In this document: positions 1 through 9,009 of the stretch, one piece after another
Position numbering within the stretch: position 1 is the stretch's first letter
Layout: every line of letters starts with the position of its first letter
Assembly: GCF_024734405.1 (NCBI RefSeq)
Contig: NZ_CP059556.1
Coordinates: forward strand, 5,518,001 to 5,582,000
From: Saccharopolyspora gregorii
GTDB taxonomy: Bacteria > Actinomycetota > Actinomycetes > Mycobacteriales > Pseudonocardiaceae
Direction: 5' to 3'
DNA length: 64,000 nt
Program-made: the position numbers and the translations under genes
The notes under the pieces: generated by a model
Database searches by the model: none
What the model was told of the DNA's origin: nothing
The model's input: the letters and a program-made list of their open reading frames with translations, nothing else

Positions 1-60
1 CCGCTCCCGGATGATCTGGATGCGTTCGCCGATGGTCTTCCCTGCGAGTTCGTCGGCCAC
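1..60 (-). CDS. Partial helix-turn-helix (XRE-type) regulator, N-terminus only
   Basis: Only the first 20 codons are inside the window; the gene runs off the left edge. The peptide contains KTIGERIQIIRER, which matches how many actinomycete XRE/Cro-type regulators begin, just before their helix-turn-helix. I chose the GTG at 58-60 because an AGAGG-type ribosome binding sequence lies about ten bases upstream; a second in-frame GTG sits at 67-69. It lies immediately downstream of the helicase-nuclease gene, where mycobacteria carry adnB. The family call rests on 20 residues, so it is tentative. Confidence 0.6.
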   Translation of the reverse strand, partial: MADELAGKTIGERIQIIRER

Positions 61-126
61 TGCGACCACCTCTTCGCGGTATCGAGCTGCGCGCGGCCGA
101 CCGAGCCGATCACCCGCGGGATCACC

Positions 127-132
127 AGGCTA
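127..132 (-). promoter_or_regulatory. Possible -10 hexamer for the XRE-type gene
   Basis: Read on the minus strand the hexamer is TAGCCT, the same -10 sequence found before the MgtE-N/CBS gene and dapE in this window. It lies about 65 bases upstream of the GTG, leaving room for a short leader with the ribosome binding site. No clear -35 is visible. Confidence 0.3.
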
Positions 133-173
133 GCGAGCCGGACGTGACGCAGGCCATAGCGGTCGAATCCCCG

Positions 174-3100
174 TCACTGCCCGACCTGGCGGCCTTCCGG
201 GTGGACGGGGCAGGACGGGCGGGCCGGGCAGCGCGGGCAGTCGGAGTTCTCGGCGGCGACGTAGGCGGGACCGACGCTGGCGGCGCCCGCGTCCTGCACG
301 ACGTCCAGCCACACCCGCAGCCGTTCCTCGTCGAGCCCGTCCTGCGCGCGTTCGGTCCACCCGCCTTGCCGGGACGGCTTGGCGACGTAGAGCAGCCGGG
401 CGCCGCCGGGTTCAGCGCGCTCGTCGTCCCCGTCGGAGTCCCCGGACTCCCCGGCGAAGGCGCCGAGCGCGGCGGCCAGCTGGTACACGGCGAGCTGCGG
501 GTGCTCCTGCGCTTCATCGCCGCTGACCGCGGACTTGCTGGTCTTCACGTCCACGACGACGGGCCTGCCGTCGCCGTCGGCTTCGAGCCGGTCGACCCGG
601 CCGCGCAGCCGCAGCCGCGGGCCGCCTTCGCGGCTCGGCACCTCCAGGTCCAGGTCCCGCTCCACGCCGAGCTGGGTGAGTTCGGCGCGGGAGCTCTCCA
701 GCCAGCCGAGGAACGCGTCGAGCATGCCCTCCACCCGGCGCCGCTCGTGCCGGGAGAACCAGGGCGCCCCGGCGTCGACGTGCTGCCACGCCTCGTCGAG
801 GGCGGTGCGGAGCTGTTCGCGGTCGGCGCCTTCGGCGGCCTTCTCCACCAGCGCGTGCACCAGGGTCCCGGTGACGGAGGCGAGTTCGGCGGCGTCCTCC
901 CCGCCGTGGCGCTGCACCATCCAGCGCAGCGGGCACTTGCTCAGTACGTCCACTGTGGACGGTGAGATGCGGACCGCTTCGCCCGGCCCGGTCAGCGGCT
1001 GCGCGGTGGAGCTCTCCAGCAGGCCGTACCAGGAATCCGGGTCGGCGCCGGGAACTCCGGCGCGGGCGAGGCGGGCGAGCTGGGTCGCCGCGCGCTCCCG
1101 GCGGCCCGGCTTGGCCTCGCCGTCGCACACCACCTTGCGCAGCTCGGCGACGAGTTCGCCCAGCACCAGCCCGCGTTCCGGGCGCAGCAGCGGGCGCTGC
1201 TCGGCGTCGGTGCTGACGCCCTCCAGCTCGTCGAGGAACCGGGACGGCTGCTCGTCCTCGCCGCGCACCGCGCTCACCAGCAGCGTCCGCCGCGCGCGGC
1301 CCGCCGCGACCAGCAGCAGCCGCCGCTCCTCGGCCAGCAGCGGCGCGGTCGCCGACACCCGCTCCTGCTCGTCGACCCCGGCCAGCAGGTCCACCAGCCG
1401 GCCGGTGTGCAGCAAGGACCCGCGCAGCCGCAGGTCCGGCCAGGTTCCCTCCTGCACGCCGGGGATCGCCACCACCTCCCACTCGCGGCCCGCCGACGCG
1501 TGCGCGGTCAGCACCGACACCGCGTCGCCGGCCGGGGCGGTCGCGGCGAGGCTGCTGCCGGTGATGCGCTGCTTGCGCAGCTCCTCCACGAACCCGGCGA
1601 TGTCGGAACCGGGTTTGCGGTCGGCGTACTGGGCGGCGGCGTCGAACAGCGCCACCACCGCGTCCAGGTCCCGGTCCGCCTGGGCGCCCGCGATGCCACC
1701 GCGCTCCGAGGCGGCGACCCAGCGCCGCTCCAGGTCGCAGGCCTTCCACACCCGCCACAGCGCCTCTTCCACGCCCTTGCCGGACACTTCGGCGGCGGTC
1801 GCCAGCAGCGCGGCGACCTGCCGCGCCGGGCGGGCCGCGGCGTCCTCCAGCCCGGCGAGCCGGTCCCGGTCGTGCAGCACCTCCACCAGCAGCTCACCGC
1901 TGGAGCGCTGGCCGCCGGTGGCCTTCTGCAGCCGCAGCAGCCCGCGCCGCAACCGGCGCAGCGCCAGCGGATCGGCCCCGCCCAGCGGGGAGGTCAGCAG
2001 CTGCTCGGCGGCGTCCGGGTCCAGCGCCGCCGGGTTCGCCGCGCAGTGCACCAGGGTCAGCAGCGGCCGGACCGCGGTGCGGTGCGCGAGCGGCACGTCG
2101 TCCACCGGCAGCACCAGCGGCACGCCGGCGGCGAGCAGCGCGCGGCGCAGCACCGGCAACGACTGGCCGGTGGAGCGCACGATCACCGCCATGTCGGACC
2201 ACGGCACCTCGTCCAGCAGGTGTGCGCGGCGCAGCTGGTCGGCGACCCACGCGGCCTCCTGGGCCTGGGTGCCGAGCAGCCGGACCTGCACCGAGCCGCC
2301 GTCGCCCTCCGGCGGGCGCAGCGCGCGCTGCGGTCCGGCACCGGGCAGGCCGTCGATCAGCCTGCCGACGGCGGCGTGCACCGCGGGGGACATCCGGTAC
2401 CCGGTGGTGAGCACCTCGGTGCGGTCCGCCGCGGCTCCGGTGAGGCAGCCGGGGTCGGCGCCGCGGAAGGAGAACACCGCCTGGTCCGGGTCCCCGGCCA
2501 GCAGGAACTCGCGGGCGGTGCCGCCGAGCCTGCGCAGCAGCGCGAACTGCTGCGGGTCGAGGTGCTGGGCGTCGTCGACGAGCAGGTGGCGCACCCGGTC
2601 CCGCTCGGCCGCCAGCAGCTCCGGGTCGGTGTCGAAGGCCAGCAGCGCTTGGGCCACGAGTTCGGCCGCGTCCAGCTCGGCGCCGCCGTGCCCGCCACCG
2701 CGCAGCAGCGTCACCTGCTCGTACTGCACGCCGAACCGGCCGGCCGCCACCCACTCCGGGCGGTGGTGCCGCTCCCCCAGTTCGATCAGCTCGGCGGGGC
2801 CGATGCCGCGTTCGGCGACCCGCAGCAGCAGGTCGCGCAGTTCCCCGGCGAAGCCCTCCACCGGCAGCGCGGCGCGCAGCGACTCCGGCCAGTCCCGCGC
2901 GCCGCCTTCGACGTCCCCGTCGAGCAGTTCGCGCACCAGCGCGTCCTGGTCGGGTCCGTTGAGCATCCGGGGCGGTGGGGCCCCGGTGCGCACCGCCTGC
3001 AGCCGCAGCACCGCGAACGCGTACGAGTGCACGGTGCGCACCAGCGGTTCCGGCGCGGTGCGCAGCCCGGCTCCGGCGGTGAGCCGCCGGGTGATCTGCG

Positions 3101-3443
3101 CGCGCATCCGGGTCGCGGCGGCACGGCCGGAGGTCAGCACCAGCACGTTCTCCGGGTCGGCGCCGCCGCGCAGGATGCGGTCGGCGGCGGCCTCGGCCAC
3201 CAGCGAGCTCTTGCCGGTGCCGGGCCCGCCGAGGACCCGCACGAAGCCGCCGTCACCGTCCAGCACGCGCCGGGCGGGCTCGTCCCAGCGCAGCCGCCGC
3301 TCCCCGCCGGAACGGCGCACCAGGACGGGCGCGGAGCGGCGGTGCTGCTCTCCCGGCGCGGAGCGGCGGGACGTCTCGCGCTCCCGGCCGGGGGCGCTGT
3401 TCGAGGCGGGCATGCCCCCGATGGAATCACGGGCCGCCGACAC
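174..3443 (-). CDS. adnA: AdnA-type UvrD-like helicase with C-terminal RecB-family nuclease
   Basis: This 1089-residue protein is a DNA motor fused to a nuclease, expected to resect double-strand breaks for recombination. The Walker A motif GGPGTGKS is at residues 72-79 and the Walker B-type DDAQ at 290-293, as in superfamily 1 helicases. The C-terminal third has the PD-(D/E)XK nuclease signature VVDVKTSKS and a Q-x3-Y element. Cysteines at 1069, 1072 and 1078 (C-x2-C-x5-C), with an earlier Cys in LSKCPLRW, suggest an iron-sulfur staple. Length and gene neighbours (ATL, HemD-like, MoeZ) match mycobacterial AdnA. In mycobacteria adnB follows directly; here an XRE-type gene follows. The start is uncertain: GTG at 3443 or ATG at 3413, neither with a good ribosome binding site. 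Confidence 0.82.
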   Translation of the reverse strand: MSAARDSIGGMPASNSAPGRERETSRRSAPGEQHRRSAPVLVRRSGGERRLRWDEPARRVLDGDGGFVRVLGGPGTGKSSLVAEAAADRILRGGADPENVLVLTSGRAAATRMRAQITRRLTAGAGLRTAPEPLVRTVHSYAFAVLRLQAVRTGAPPPRMLNGPDQDALVRELLDGDVEGGARDWPESLRAALPVEGFAGELRDLLLRVAERGIGPAELIELGERHHRPEWVAAGRFGVQYEQVTLLRGGGHGGAELDAAELVAQALLAFDTDPELLAAERDRVRHLLVDDAQHLDPQQFALLRRLGGTAREFLLAGDPDQAVFSFRGADPGCLTGAAADRTEVLTTGYRMSPAVHAAVGRLIDGLPGAGPQRALRPPEGDGGSVQVRLLGTQAQEAAWVADQLRRAHLLDEVPWSDMAVIVRSTGQSLPVLRRALLAAGVPLVLPVDDVPLAHRTAVRPLLTLVHCAANPAALDPDAAEQLLTSPLGGADPLALRRLRRGLLRLQKATGGQRSSGELLVEVLHDRDRLAGLEDAAARPARQVAALLATAAEVSGKGVEEALWRVWKACDLERRWVAASERGGIAGAQADRDLDAVVALFDAAAQYADRKPGSDIAGFVEELRKQRITGSSLAATAPAGDAVSVLTAHASAGREWEVVAIPGVQEGTWPDLRLRGSLLHTGRLVDLLAGVDEQERVSATAPLLAEERRLLLVAAGRARRTLLVSAVRGEDEQPSRFLDELEGVSTDAEQRPLLRPERGLVLGELVAELRKVVCDGEAKPGRRERAATQLARLARAGVPGADPDSWYGLLESSTAQPLTGPGEAVRISPSTVDVLSKCPLRWMVQRHGGEDAAELASVTGTLVHALVEKAAEGADREQLRTALDEAWQHVDAGAPWFSRHERRRVEGMLDAFLGWLESSRAELTQLGVERDLDLEVPSREGGPRLRLRGRVDRLEADGDGRPVVVDVKTSKSAVSGDEAQEHPQLAVYQLAAALGAFAGESGDSDGDDERAEPGGARLLYVAKPSRQGGWTERAQDGLDEERLRVWLDVVQDAGAASVGPAYVAAENSDCPRCPARPSCPVHPEGRQVGQ

Positions 3444-3692
3444 CGAAGCCGCAGGCCACGCCGTGCGCCTTGGCGAACCGCACGCGGGACCGGGGTTCCG
3501 CGAGCCGACCCGGGGCCGCGCGGCGCGGTGCCGCCCACCGCGCGGTCGGGCAAACGGTAATTTCCCACCCTTTTCCCATTCTGCTGTGAATGCGGATCAG
3601 GAACTCCCTTGTGGACACATCAATTCGCTGGCCAGGGCCGATACAGAACAGGACAGAAAAGCGGTGCCGAGACCCCGAAGCGCCCAGGCGAA

Positions 3693-3717
3693 TAATTCTT
3701 TTGGTGGTACGAACCAA
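3693..3717 (+). promoter_or_regulatory. Chitinase promoter region with DasR-like palindrome
   Basis: The 354 bases before the chitinase gene (3444-3797) contain no gene and are less GC-rich than the surroundings. TAATTC at 3693-3698 could be a -10 element. Just downstream, TTGGT at 3701-3705 and ACCAA at 3713-3717 form an inverted repeat, with an inner TGGT-N4-ACCA at 3705-3716. Streptomyces DasR sites (dre) have core TGGTCTAGACCA and control chitin genes. The half-sites agree exactly and the centre differs. The position over the likely start point fits repression by a GntR/HutC-type regulator; this is inference. Confidence 0.5.
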
Positions 3718-3797
3718 TTTTGGGTTCTGCGAGAGTCCCGCTGTGCCGCGGACCCCGACCGCGGCCCCAGAACACGCCGAACCCCGAAGGAGGACCA

Positions 3798-4796
3798 GTG
3801 GGCAAGCTCCGCAAGAACGTGCTCACCCTGGCCGGTACCGGTGTCGCCGTCGCCTGCGCGGCCACCCTGTCCGCCGCGCCCGCGCTCAGCGCGAACCAGG
3901 ACGTCGCGCCGAAGGCCGAGAGCCCCGTCGCGGCCTCGCCCTACCTCTACAACGGCTGGGGCAACCCGCCGTCGCCGGGCGAGGTGCAGCAGGCCAGCGG
4001 GGTCAAGGACTTCACGCTCGCCTTCATCAACGCCGACGGCACCTGCAACCCGGCCTGGGACGGCACCCGGCCGCTGGACGGCCAGGACAAGGCCACCATC
4101 GACGAGATCCGCGCCGGCGGCGGCGACGTCGTCCCCTCGATCGGCGGCTGGAGCGGCAACAAGCTCGGCGAGGTCTGCACCGACGCGCAGTCCCTGGCCG
4201 GCGCCTACCAGAAGCTGATCGACGCCTACGACCTCAAGGCCATCGACGTCGACATCGAGAGCACCGAGGTCGAGAACCCCGCCTCCCGGGACCGCGTGAT
4301 CGAGGCCCTGAAGATCACGAAGGAGGCGAACCCGGGCATCAAGACCGTCGTCACCTTCGGCACCACCACCACCGGGCCGAACGAGAACGGCATGGCGATG
4401 CTGGCGAAGGCCGCCGAGATCGGCGCGGACATCGACGTGTGGACGCAGATGCCGTTCGACTTCAACGGCACCGACATGGCGCAGGACACCATCACCACCA
4501 CCGAGGCGCTCAAGGAGCAGGTGGCGACGACCTTCGGCTACGACGAGGCCGCGGCCTACGCGCACGTCGGCATCTCCTCGATGAACGGCGACACCGACCA
4601 GGAAGCCGAGCACGTCGACGTGGCCGCCTTCCAGAAGATGGCGGACTACGCCAAGGAGAAGGGCCTCGGCCGCTTCACCTTCTGGTCGGTCAACCGCGAC
4701 CGGCCGTGCGACGGCGGTGGCGACGCCAGCAGCTGCAGCGGCGCCGAGCAGCAGCCGTGGGAGTACTCGTCCATCGTGGCGGGCTTCGCCGGCTGA
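3798..4796 (+). CDS. Secreted family 18 glycoside hydrolase (chitinase)
   Basis: This 332-residue exported enzyme is expected to cleave beta-1,4 bonds of chitin. I set the start at the GTG of 3798 because AAGGAGGA precedes it by a few bases; it is followed by a typical Sec signal peptide (basic start, hydrophobic core, predicted cut after ALSA near residue 32). The catalytic strand reads AIDVDIES, giving the GH18 D-x-D-x-E motif with the acid glutamate present. The usual first Asp-Gly of DGxDxDxE is Lys-Ala here. There is no carbohydrate-binding module, so it is a single-domain chitinase. It is probably monocistronic: its own promoter lies upstream and a strong hairpin follows at 4820-4853. 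A dre-like site suggests N-acetylglucosamine-linked control. Confidence 0.85.
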   Translation: MGKLRKNVLTLAGTGVAVACAATLSAAPALSANQDVAPKAESPVAASPYLYNGWGNPPSPGEVQQASGVKDFTLAFINADGTCNPAWDGTRPLDGQDKATIDEIRAGGGDVVPSIGGWSGNKLGEVCTDAQSLAGAYQKLIDAYDLKAIDVDIESTEVENPASRDRVIEALKITKEANPGIKTVVTFGTTTTGPNENGMAMLAKAAEIGADIDVWTQMPFDFNGTDMAQDTITTTEALKEQVATTFGYDEAAAYAHVGISSMNGDTDQEAEHVDVAAFQKMADYAKEKGLGRFTFWSVNRDRPCDGGGDASSCSGAEQQPWEYSSIVAGFAG

Positions 4797-4819
4797 TCCG
4801 GCAGCTCGCGCGGGACTGC

Positions 4820-4853
4820 GCCGCACGGTCCAGCACCGGCTGGGCCGTGCGGC
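4820..4853 (+). terminator. Strong hairpin after the chitinase gene
   Basis: GCCGCACGG (4820-4828) pairs with CCGTGCGGC (4845-4853), and CCAGC pairs with GCTGG inside it, around a four-base loop. This gives about 14 base pairs with one T-G pair. There is no T-run, as is common for actinobacterial terminators. It lies 24 bases after the chitinase stop. Confidence 0.7.
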
Positions 4854-4894
4854 GCTACGCCGCTCCACCGTCCCACCAGTTGATCTTGCCGTGC

Positions 4895-4900
4895 TATCAT
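4895..4900 (+). promoter_or_regulatory. Possible extended -10 promoter of the conservon operon
   Basis: TGCTATCAT at 4892-4900 is an extended -10 (TGn-TATCAT). It would start transcription near 4907 and give a leader of roughly 180 bases before the sensor kinase gene. No convincing -35 is visible. Confidence 0.4.
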
Positions 4901-5084
4901 CGCGGCGGTTTCATGCGGGAACAGCGAAGTCGGGGGACACCGGGCCGCGCGTCCGATCGCCACGCCCCGCGAACCCGTCTCCCTCAGCACGACGTCCGCT
5001 CAGGACGGCGTCGGTGCCTCGCACGCCGCCGAGACCACCGCGACGCGCCTCGTCGCGGGCACCGGCACACACGGGTGGGACGTA

Positions 5085-8000
5085 GTGCAGAAGCTCGATG
5101 ACTGGCGCAAGGGCCGCCGCAGCATCCGCGACCGCCTCTACGGCGTGGTCCTCATCCCCGGCATCGCGCTGCTGGTGCTGTGGACGACGATCAGCGGCGT
5201 CACCCTCTACGACGGGTTCCACCTGCGCGGCATCGCCGCCGGGGTGCGCGACGTGTCGCTGCCCGCGATGCGGGTGCTGGCCTCGGCGCAGAAGGAACGC
5301 ACGCTGAGCCTGCTGTACGCGACCGCGCCGGACCAGGCCGCGCCCGGCTCGGTGCGCGACCGGCTCGACCGGCAGCGCGCCGCCACCGACGGGGCGCTGA
5401 CCGCGATGCGCGAAGCCGCCGACCCGACGCTCCAGCAGGCGCCGGACGCGGTCGCCGACCGGATGCGCTCGCTCGACGGGATCATCGCCGAACTACCCGT
5501 GATCCGGGCCGAAGTGGACGGTGCGCAGACCGACCGGGCGCGGATCCACGGTTACTACAACGGGTTCGTCGACGCCGGGTCCGCGCTGTTCGAGCAGCAG
5601 GCGCGGTTGTTCCCCGACTCGACGGTCACCCAGGGCGGGCTGCGCGCGGCCGGGTTCTTCACCGCCGCCGACCGGATGTCCCGGGCCGCCTCGCTGGTCA
5701 CCGACGGGCTGCGCGGCGGCACCTTCACCGCCGCCGACCACCTGGAGTTCACCCGGCTCAGCGGCGCCTACCACTTGGAACTGCGGTCCCAGGCCGACTC
5801 GGCGCCGCCGGGCGTGCGGGCCCGGTACACCGAGATCACCTCCGCCCCGCAGTTCCGGCACCTCGCCGAGCTGGAGGAGCAGCTCGTCGCGCTCGGGCCG
5901 TGGTCCGATTCGGACCCGTCCGTCGCGGGGCCGCCGTCGATCGACGTGAACGACTGGCTGATCACCAGCGACCTCGTCGCCGACGACCTCACCACGCTGG
6001 CCTCCACCCAGGCGCAGCGCACCGCCGCGGCCGGGATGGAGGCCGGGGACCGCAACCTGCTCCAGGTGGCCGTGGGCAGCGTGCTCGCGCTGCTGGTGGT
6101 GCTGGCGGCGATCCTCGTCGCGCTGCGGGTGTCCCGCGGGCTGTCCCGGCGGCTCAACGGCCTGCGCGACGACACGCTGGTGCTGGCCGACGGGCAGCTC
6201 CCGGAGATCGTGGCCCGGCTGCGCCGCGGCGAACGCGTCGACCTCGACCGCGAAGTCGCCCACCTCGACTACGGCCGCGACGAGATCGGTCAGGTCGCCG
6301 AGGCCTTCAACACCGCGCAGCGCACCGCCGTGTCCGCGGCGGTGCAGGAGGCGCAGGCCCGCGAAGGCGTGCACACCGTGTTCCTCGGCATCGCCGGGCG
6401 CAGCCAGGCGCTGGTGCACCGGCTGCTCACCACGATCGACCGGCTGGAGCGCGAGGAGCAGGACCCGGACCGGATGGCGCTGCTGTTCGGCCTGGACCAC
6501 CTCGCCACCCGGGCGCGGCGCAACGCCGAGAACCTGATCATCCTGGGCGGTGGCCGGCCGGGCCGCCGCTGGTCCCGCCCCATCGAGCTCGCCGACGTGC
6601 TGCGCAGCGCCGTCGCCGAGACCAAGCACTACGCGCGGGTGCGGGTGCAGCGGCCGCCGGACCTGGCGCTGCACGGCGACGCGGTCGCCGACACCGTGCA
6701 CCTGCTGGCGGAGCTGCTGGACAACGCCACCTCGTTCTCCCCGCCGGAATCCCGGGTGAACATCCACAGCCACACCGTGGCCCGCGGCGTCGTCGTCGAG
6801 GTGGAGGACCGCGGGCTCGGCCTCGCCGACGAGGACCTGGAGGCGGCGAACGCGATGCTGTCCGGGCCGCCGGAGTTCGACGCGATGGCGCTGCGCTCCG
6901 ACAGCAGGCTCGGGCTGTTCGTGGTGGCGCGGCTGGCGGACCGGCACGAGATCTCGGTGGAGCTGCGCACCTCCGCCTACGGCGGGACGCGGGCGGTCGT
7001 GCTGCTGCCGTCGAAGCTCATCGTGGAACCGGTCGAGCCGGACCCGGCGGAGGCGCACACCTCGCAGCTCCCGCGGATCCGCGCGGAGGAGGCGGCGACC
7101 GCCGGGGCGATCGAGCTCGCGGACACCGGCTTCGAGACGGCGCTGCCCGCGGACGCCTGGCCCGCGGACGCGGAGACCGCGAGCACCGGCGTCGCGAACA
7201 CCGCGGACGCGCGGTCGGACGAGGTCTCCGCACCGGAATCCGGCGCGGCCGCGGCGGAATCCACCGGCAGCGCGGCGAACGCCGACCCCGTCGGCACGAC
7301 CACCGCCGACGCCGAGAGCACCGATCCGGCGTTCCCGACGGCAGAACACCCCGATGCCGGCCCGGCCGCCGACGACCGGGCCGCCGACGAAGCCGGGCCC
7401 GAGGACTCGACCGCGGCGGACGCGGCGGCCCCGGACCCGGCGGACGTCGAGCCGGCCACCGCGAACCCCGCTCCCGGCTCCCGGGACGGCGAAGACGCCC
7501 CCGCCGCGGGAGGAACCCCGGCGGCCGCGGACTCCGACGAGCATCCCTGGCCGTCCGACGCGGAGGATCCGGACCTAGCGGGCACCCGCGCCGACGACTC
7601 CGCGACGCTGGAACGAACGCCACCCGAGAGGTCAACCGAAGTCACCGCTTCGGGCGACGACTCCCCGCCGGAGCGCGGCTACCGTGCGGACGGAGGGGAA
7701 CCGATCGAGCCCGGGCAGCACGCCGAACCGGCGCTCGACGCGGCATGGCCGACCGAGGAACCCGCCGGCGACGCGGATCCGGTCACCTGGCCGGAAGACC
7801 CGGATCCGGCGATCACCGATCCCACCGGGCATCGGTCGATCACCGACCCCGCGCCCTCCGGCGCCACCGACGCGGACCAGGCCACGACCGACGACGCTGC
7901 AGCGGACGGCGCCGCGGAACCGGGCGCTGCACCGGTCCCGCTGCCGCGCCGCCGCAAGAAGGCCAGCCTCGCCCCCGAGCTGGCCCGCGAACGACCCGAA

Positions 8001-8126
8001 GAGGAGGACCCGTCGACAGCGGGATCCCGCTCCGCCGCGGAGATCAGGTCCCTGATGTCGGCGATCCAGCGCGGCACCGACCGCGGCCGCAAGACCGACC
8101 CGGACTCGGGCACGACCGATGAGTGA
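5085..8126 (+). CDS. Conservon sensor histidine kinase-like protein with NIT domain (CvnA type)
   Basis: This 1013-residue membrane protein resembles CvnA, the sensor component of actinomycete conservons. A membrane segment at about 18-38 precedes an extracytoplasmic helical domain of nitrate/nitrite-sensing (NIT) type, and a second membrane segment lies near 328-347. A linker then leads to a kinase module with the helix LDHLATRARRNAEN, an N box ELLDNATSFSPP near 542 and a G box EDRGLGL near 575. No clear phospho-acceptor histidine is evident, as is usual in this family. Residues from about 645 to the end form a long, acidic, Ala/Pro-rich tail, probably disordered. GTG start with GGTGGGA upstream. 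Its stop overlaps the next gene's region, so the three genes 5085-8930 are one operon. Confidence 0.82.
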   Translation: MQKLDDWRKGRRSIRDRLYGVVLIPGIALLVLWTTISGVTLYDGFHLRGIAAGVRDVSLPAMRVLASAQKERTLSLLYATAPDQAAPGSVRDRLDRQRAATDGALTAMREAADPTLQQAPDAVADRMRSLDGIIAELPVIRAEVDGAQTDRARIHGYYNGFVDAGSALFEQQARLFPDSTVTQGGLRAAGFFTAADRMSRAASLVTDGLRGGTFTAADHLEFTRLSGAYHLELRSQADSAPPGVRARYTEITSAPQFRHLAELEEQLVALGPWSDSDPSVAGPPSIDVNDWLITSDLVADDLTTLASTQAQRTAAAGMEAGDRNLLQVAVGSVLALLVVLAAILVALRVSRGLSRRLNGLRDDTLVLADGQLPEIVARLRRGERVDLDREVAHLDYGRDEIGQVAEAFNTAQRTAVSAAVQEAQAREGVHTVFLGIAGRSQALVHRLLTTIDRLEREEQDPDRMALLFGLDHLATRARRNAENLIILGGGRPGRRWSRPIELADVLRSAVAETKHYARVRVQRPPDLALHGDAVADTVHLLAELLDNATSFSPPESRVNIHSHTVARGVVVEVEDRGLGLADEDLEAANAMLSGPPEFDAMALRSDSRLGLFVVARLADRHEISVELRTSAYGGTRAVVLLPSKLIVEPVEPDPAEAHTSQLPRIRAEEAATAGAIELADTGFETALPADAWPADAETASTGVANTADARSDEVSAPESGAAAAESTGSAANADPVGTTTADAESTDPAFPTAEHPDAGPAADDRAADEAGPEDSTAADAAAPDPADVEPATANPAPGSRDGEDAPAAGGTPAAADSDEHPWPSDAEDPDLAGTRADDSATLERTPPERSTEVTASGDDSPPERGYRADGGEPIEPGQHAEPALDAAWPTEEPAGDADPVTWPEDPDPAITDPTGHRSITDPAPSGATDADQATTDDAAADGAAEPGAAPVPLPRRRKKASLAPELARERPEEEDPSTAGSRSAAEIRSLMSAIQRGTDRGRKTDPDSGTTDE

Positions 8127-8136
8127 GGGATGCGCA

Positions 8137-8559
8137 GTGCAGGACATGAGCACCACGACCGACTTCGAGCTGGGCCGGTTGCTGGGTGATCTGGTCGGCC
8201 GCGTCGCGGGGGCCCGCCACGCCGTGGTGCTCTCCACCGACGGCTTGGTGGTCGAGCACTCGCCGGAACTGTCCGCTGTGGACGCCGAGGCGCTGGCGGC
8301 GACGGCGTCCGCGCTGCACGGGCTGGCGCGCGGCACCGGTCGCCGGTTCGGCGGCGGCTGCATCCGGCAGACCGTGGTGGAGATGGATCACGCGTTCCTG
8401 TTCGTCACCGCCGCCGACAACGGTTCCTGCCTCGCGCTGCTGGGCGAGGAGCACGCCGACGTGGGCCTCATCGCCTACGAGATCAACCTGTTCGTCCAGC
8501 GGGCGGGCCGGGCCATCGAGTCCGCGCCCCGCTCCCGGCTCACGCCGACGGCGACGTGA
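8137..8559 (+). CDS. Roadblock/LC7 domain protein (CvnB type)
   Basis: This 140-residue cytoplasmic protein has the roadblock/LC7 fold: GARHAVVLSTDGLVVEHS, then a central strand rich in hydrophobics and GLIAYEINLFVQRAG near the end. In conservons this subunit joins the sensor kinase with a Ras-like GTPase. I prefer the GTG at 8137 because GAGGGA lies six bases upstream; an ATG at 8119 overlaps the kinase stop as ATGAGTGA and is also possible. The next gene's GTG overlaps its stop (GTGA), so translation is coupled. Confidence 0.82.
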   Translation: MQDMSTTTDFELGRLLGDLVGRVAGARHAVVLSTDGLVVEHSPELSAVDAEALAATASALHGLARGTGRRFGGGCIRQTVVEMDHAFLFVTAADNGSCLALLGEEHADVGLIAYEINLFVQRAGRAIESAPRSRLTPTAT

Positions 8560-8930
8560 CCTCGCGGCGGACGGGCGGGGACGGGTGGCGCGACAGCGCC
8601 GCCGGCCCGCTCGTGCGCCCGTACGCGATGACCCGCGGCCGCACCCGCGCGGCCGCCGCCGAGCTGGACCGCGGCACCCTCATCGTCGCGGTCCCGGAAC
8701 CGGACGACGCGGCCGAGTGGGATGCCGACCGGGAGCGGATCCTGCTGCTGTGCGCGCGACCGAGGTCGATCGCCGACCTGGCCGCGGCGCTGGAGATCCC
8801 GGTGGTGGTGGCGAAGGTCCTGGTCTCGGACCTGCTCGACGAGGGTGCGCTGAGCGTTCCGCTGACCCCGCAGCGCCAACCGGACCACGCCCTGCTGCAG
8901 GCCGTGCTCGATGGCATTCGCCGCTTGTAA
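8556..8930 (+). CDS. DUF742 protein (CvnC type)
   Basis: This 124-residue protein carries the DUF742 pattern: PLVRPYAMTRGRTR near the start, then a winged-helix-like part with SIADLAAALEIPVVVAKVLVSDL. In conservons DUF742 is the third subunit. The GTG start overlaps the roadblock stop (GTGA), and the gene ends with tandem stops TAA-TAG. The expected fourth gene, a conservon GTPase (CvnD), does not follow; an alkyltransferase-like gene starts 79 bases later. Confidence 0.82.
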   Translation: MTSRRTGGDGWRDSAAGPLVRPYAMTRGRTRAAAAELDRGTLIVAVPEPDDAAEWDADRERILLLCARPRSIADLAAALEIPVVVAKVLVSDLLDEGALSVPLTPQRQPDHALLQAVLDGIRRL

Positions 8931-9009
8931 TAGCGGCTGTTCCCCGGCGCCGGTCCGCCGCTCCGATCACCTGGTCCTGCCGGGCCCGTTGCTCTGCGAG
9001 ACTGCCCGG

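Noticed and set aside
535-4218. A long plus-strand open frame across the helicase and the chitinase
   Set aside because: It is antisense to adnA, crosses two genes, and has the Ser/Arg/Pro-rich composition expected from GC-rich shadow frames.
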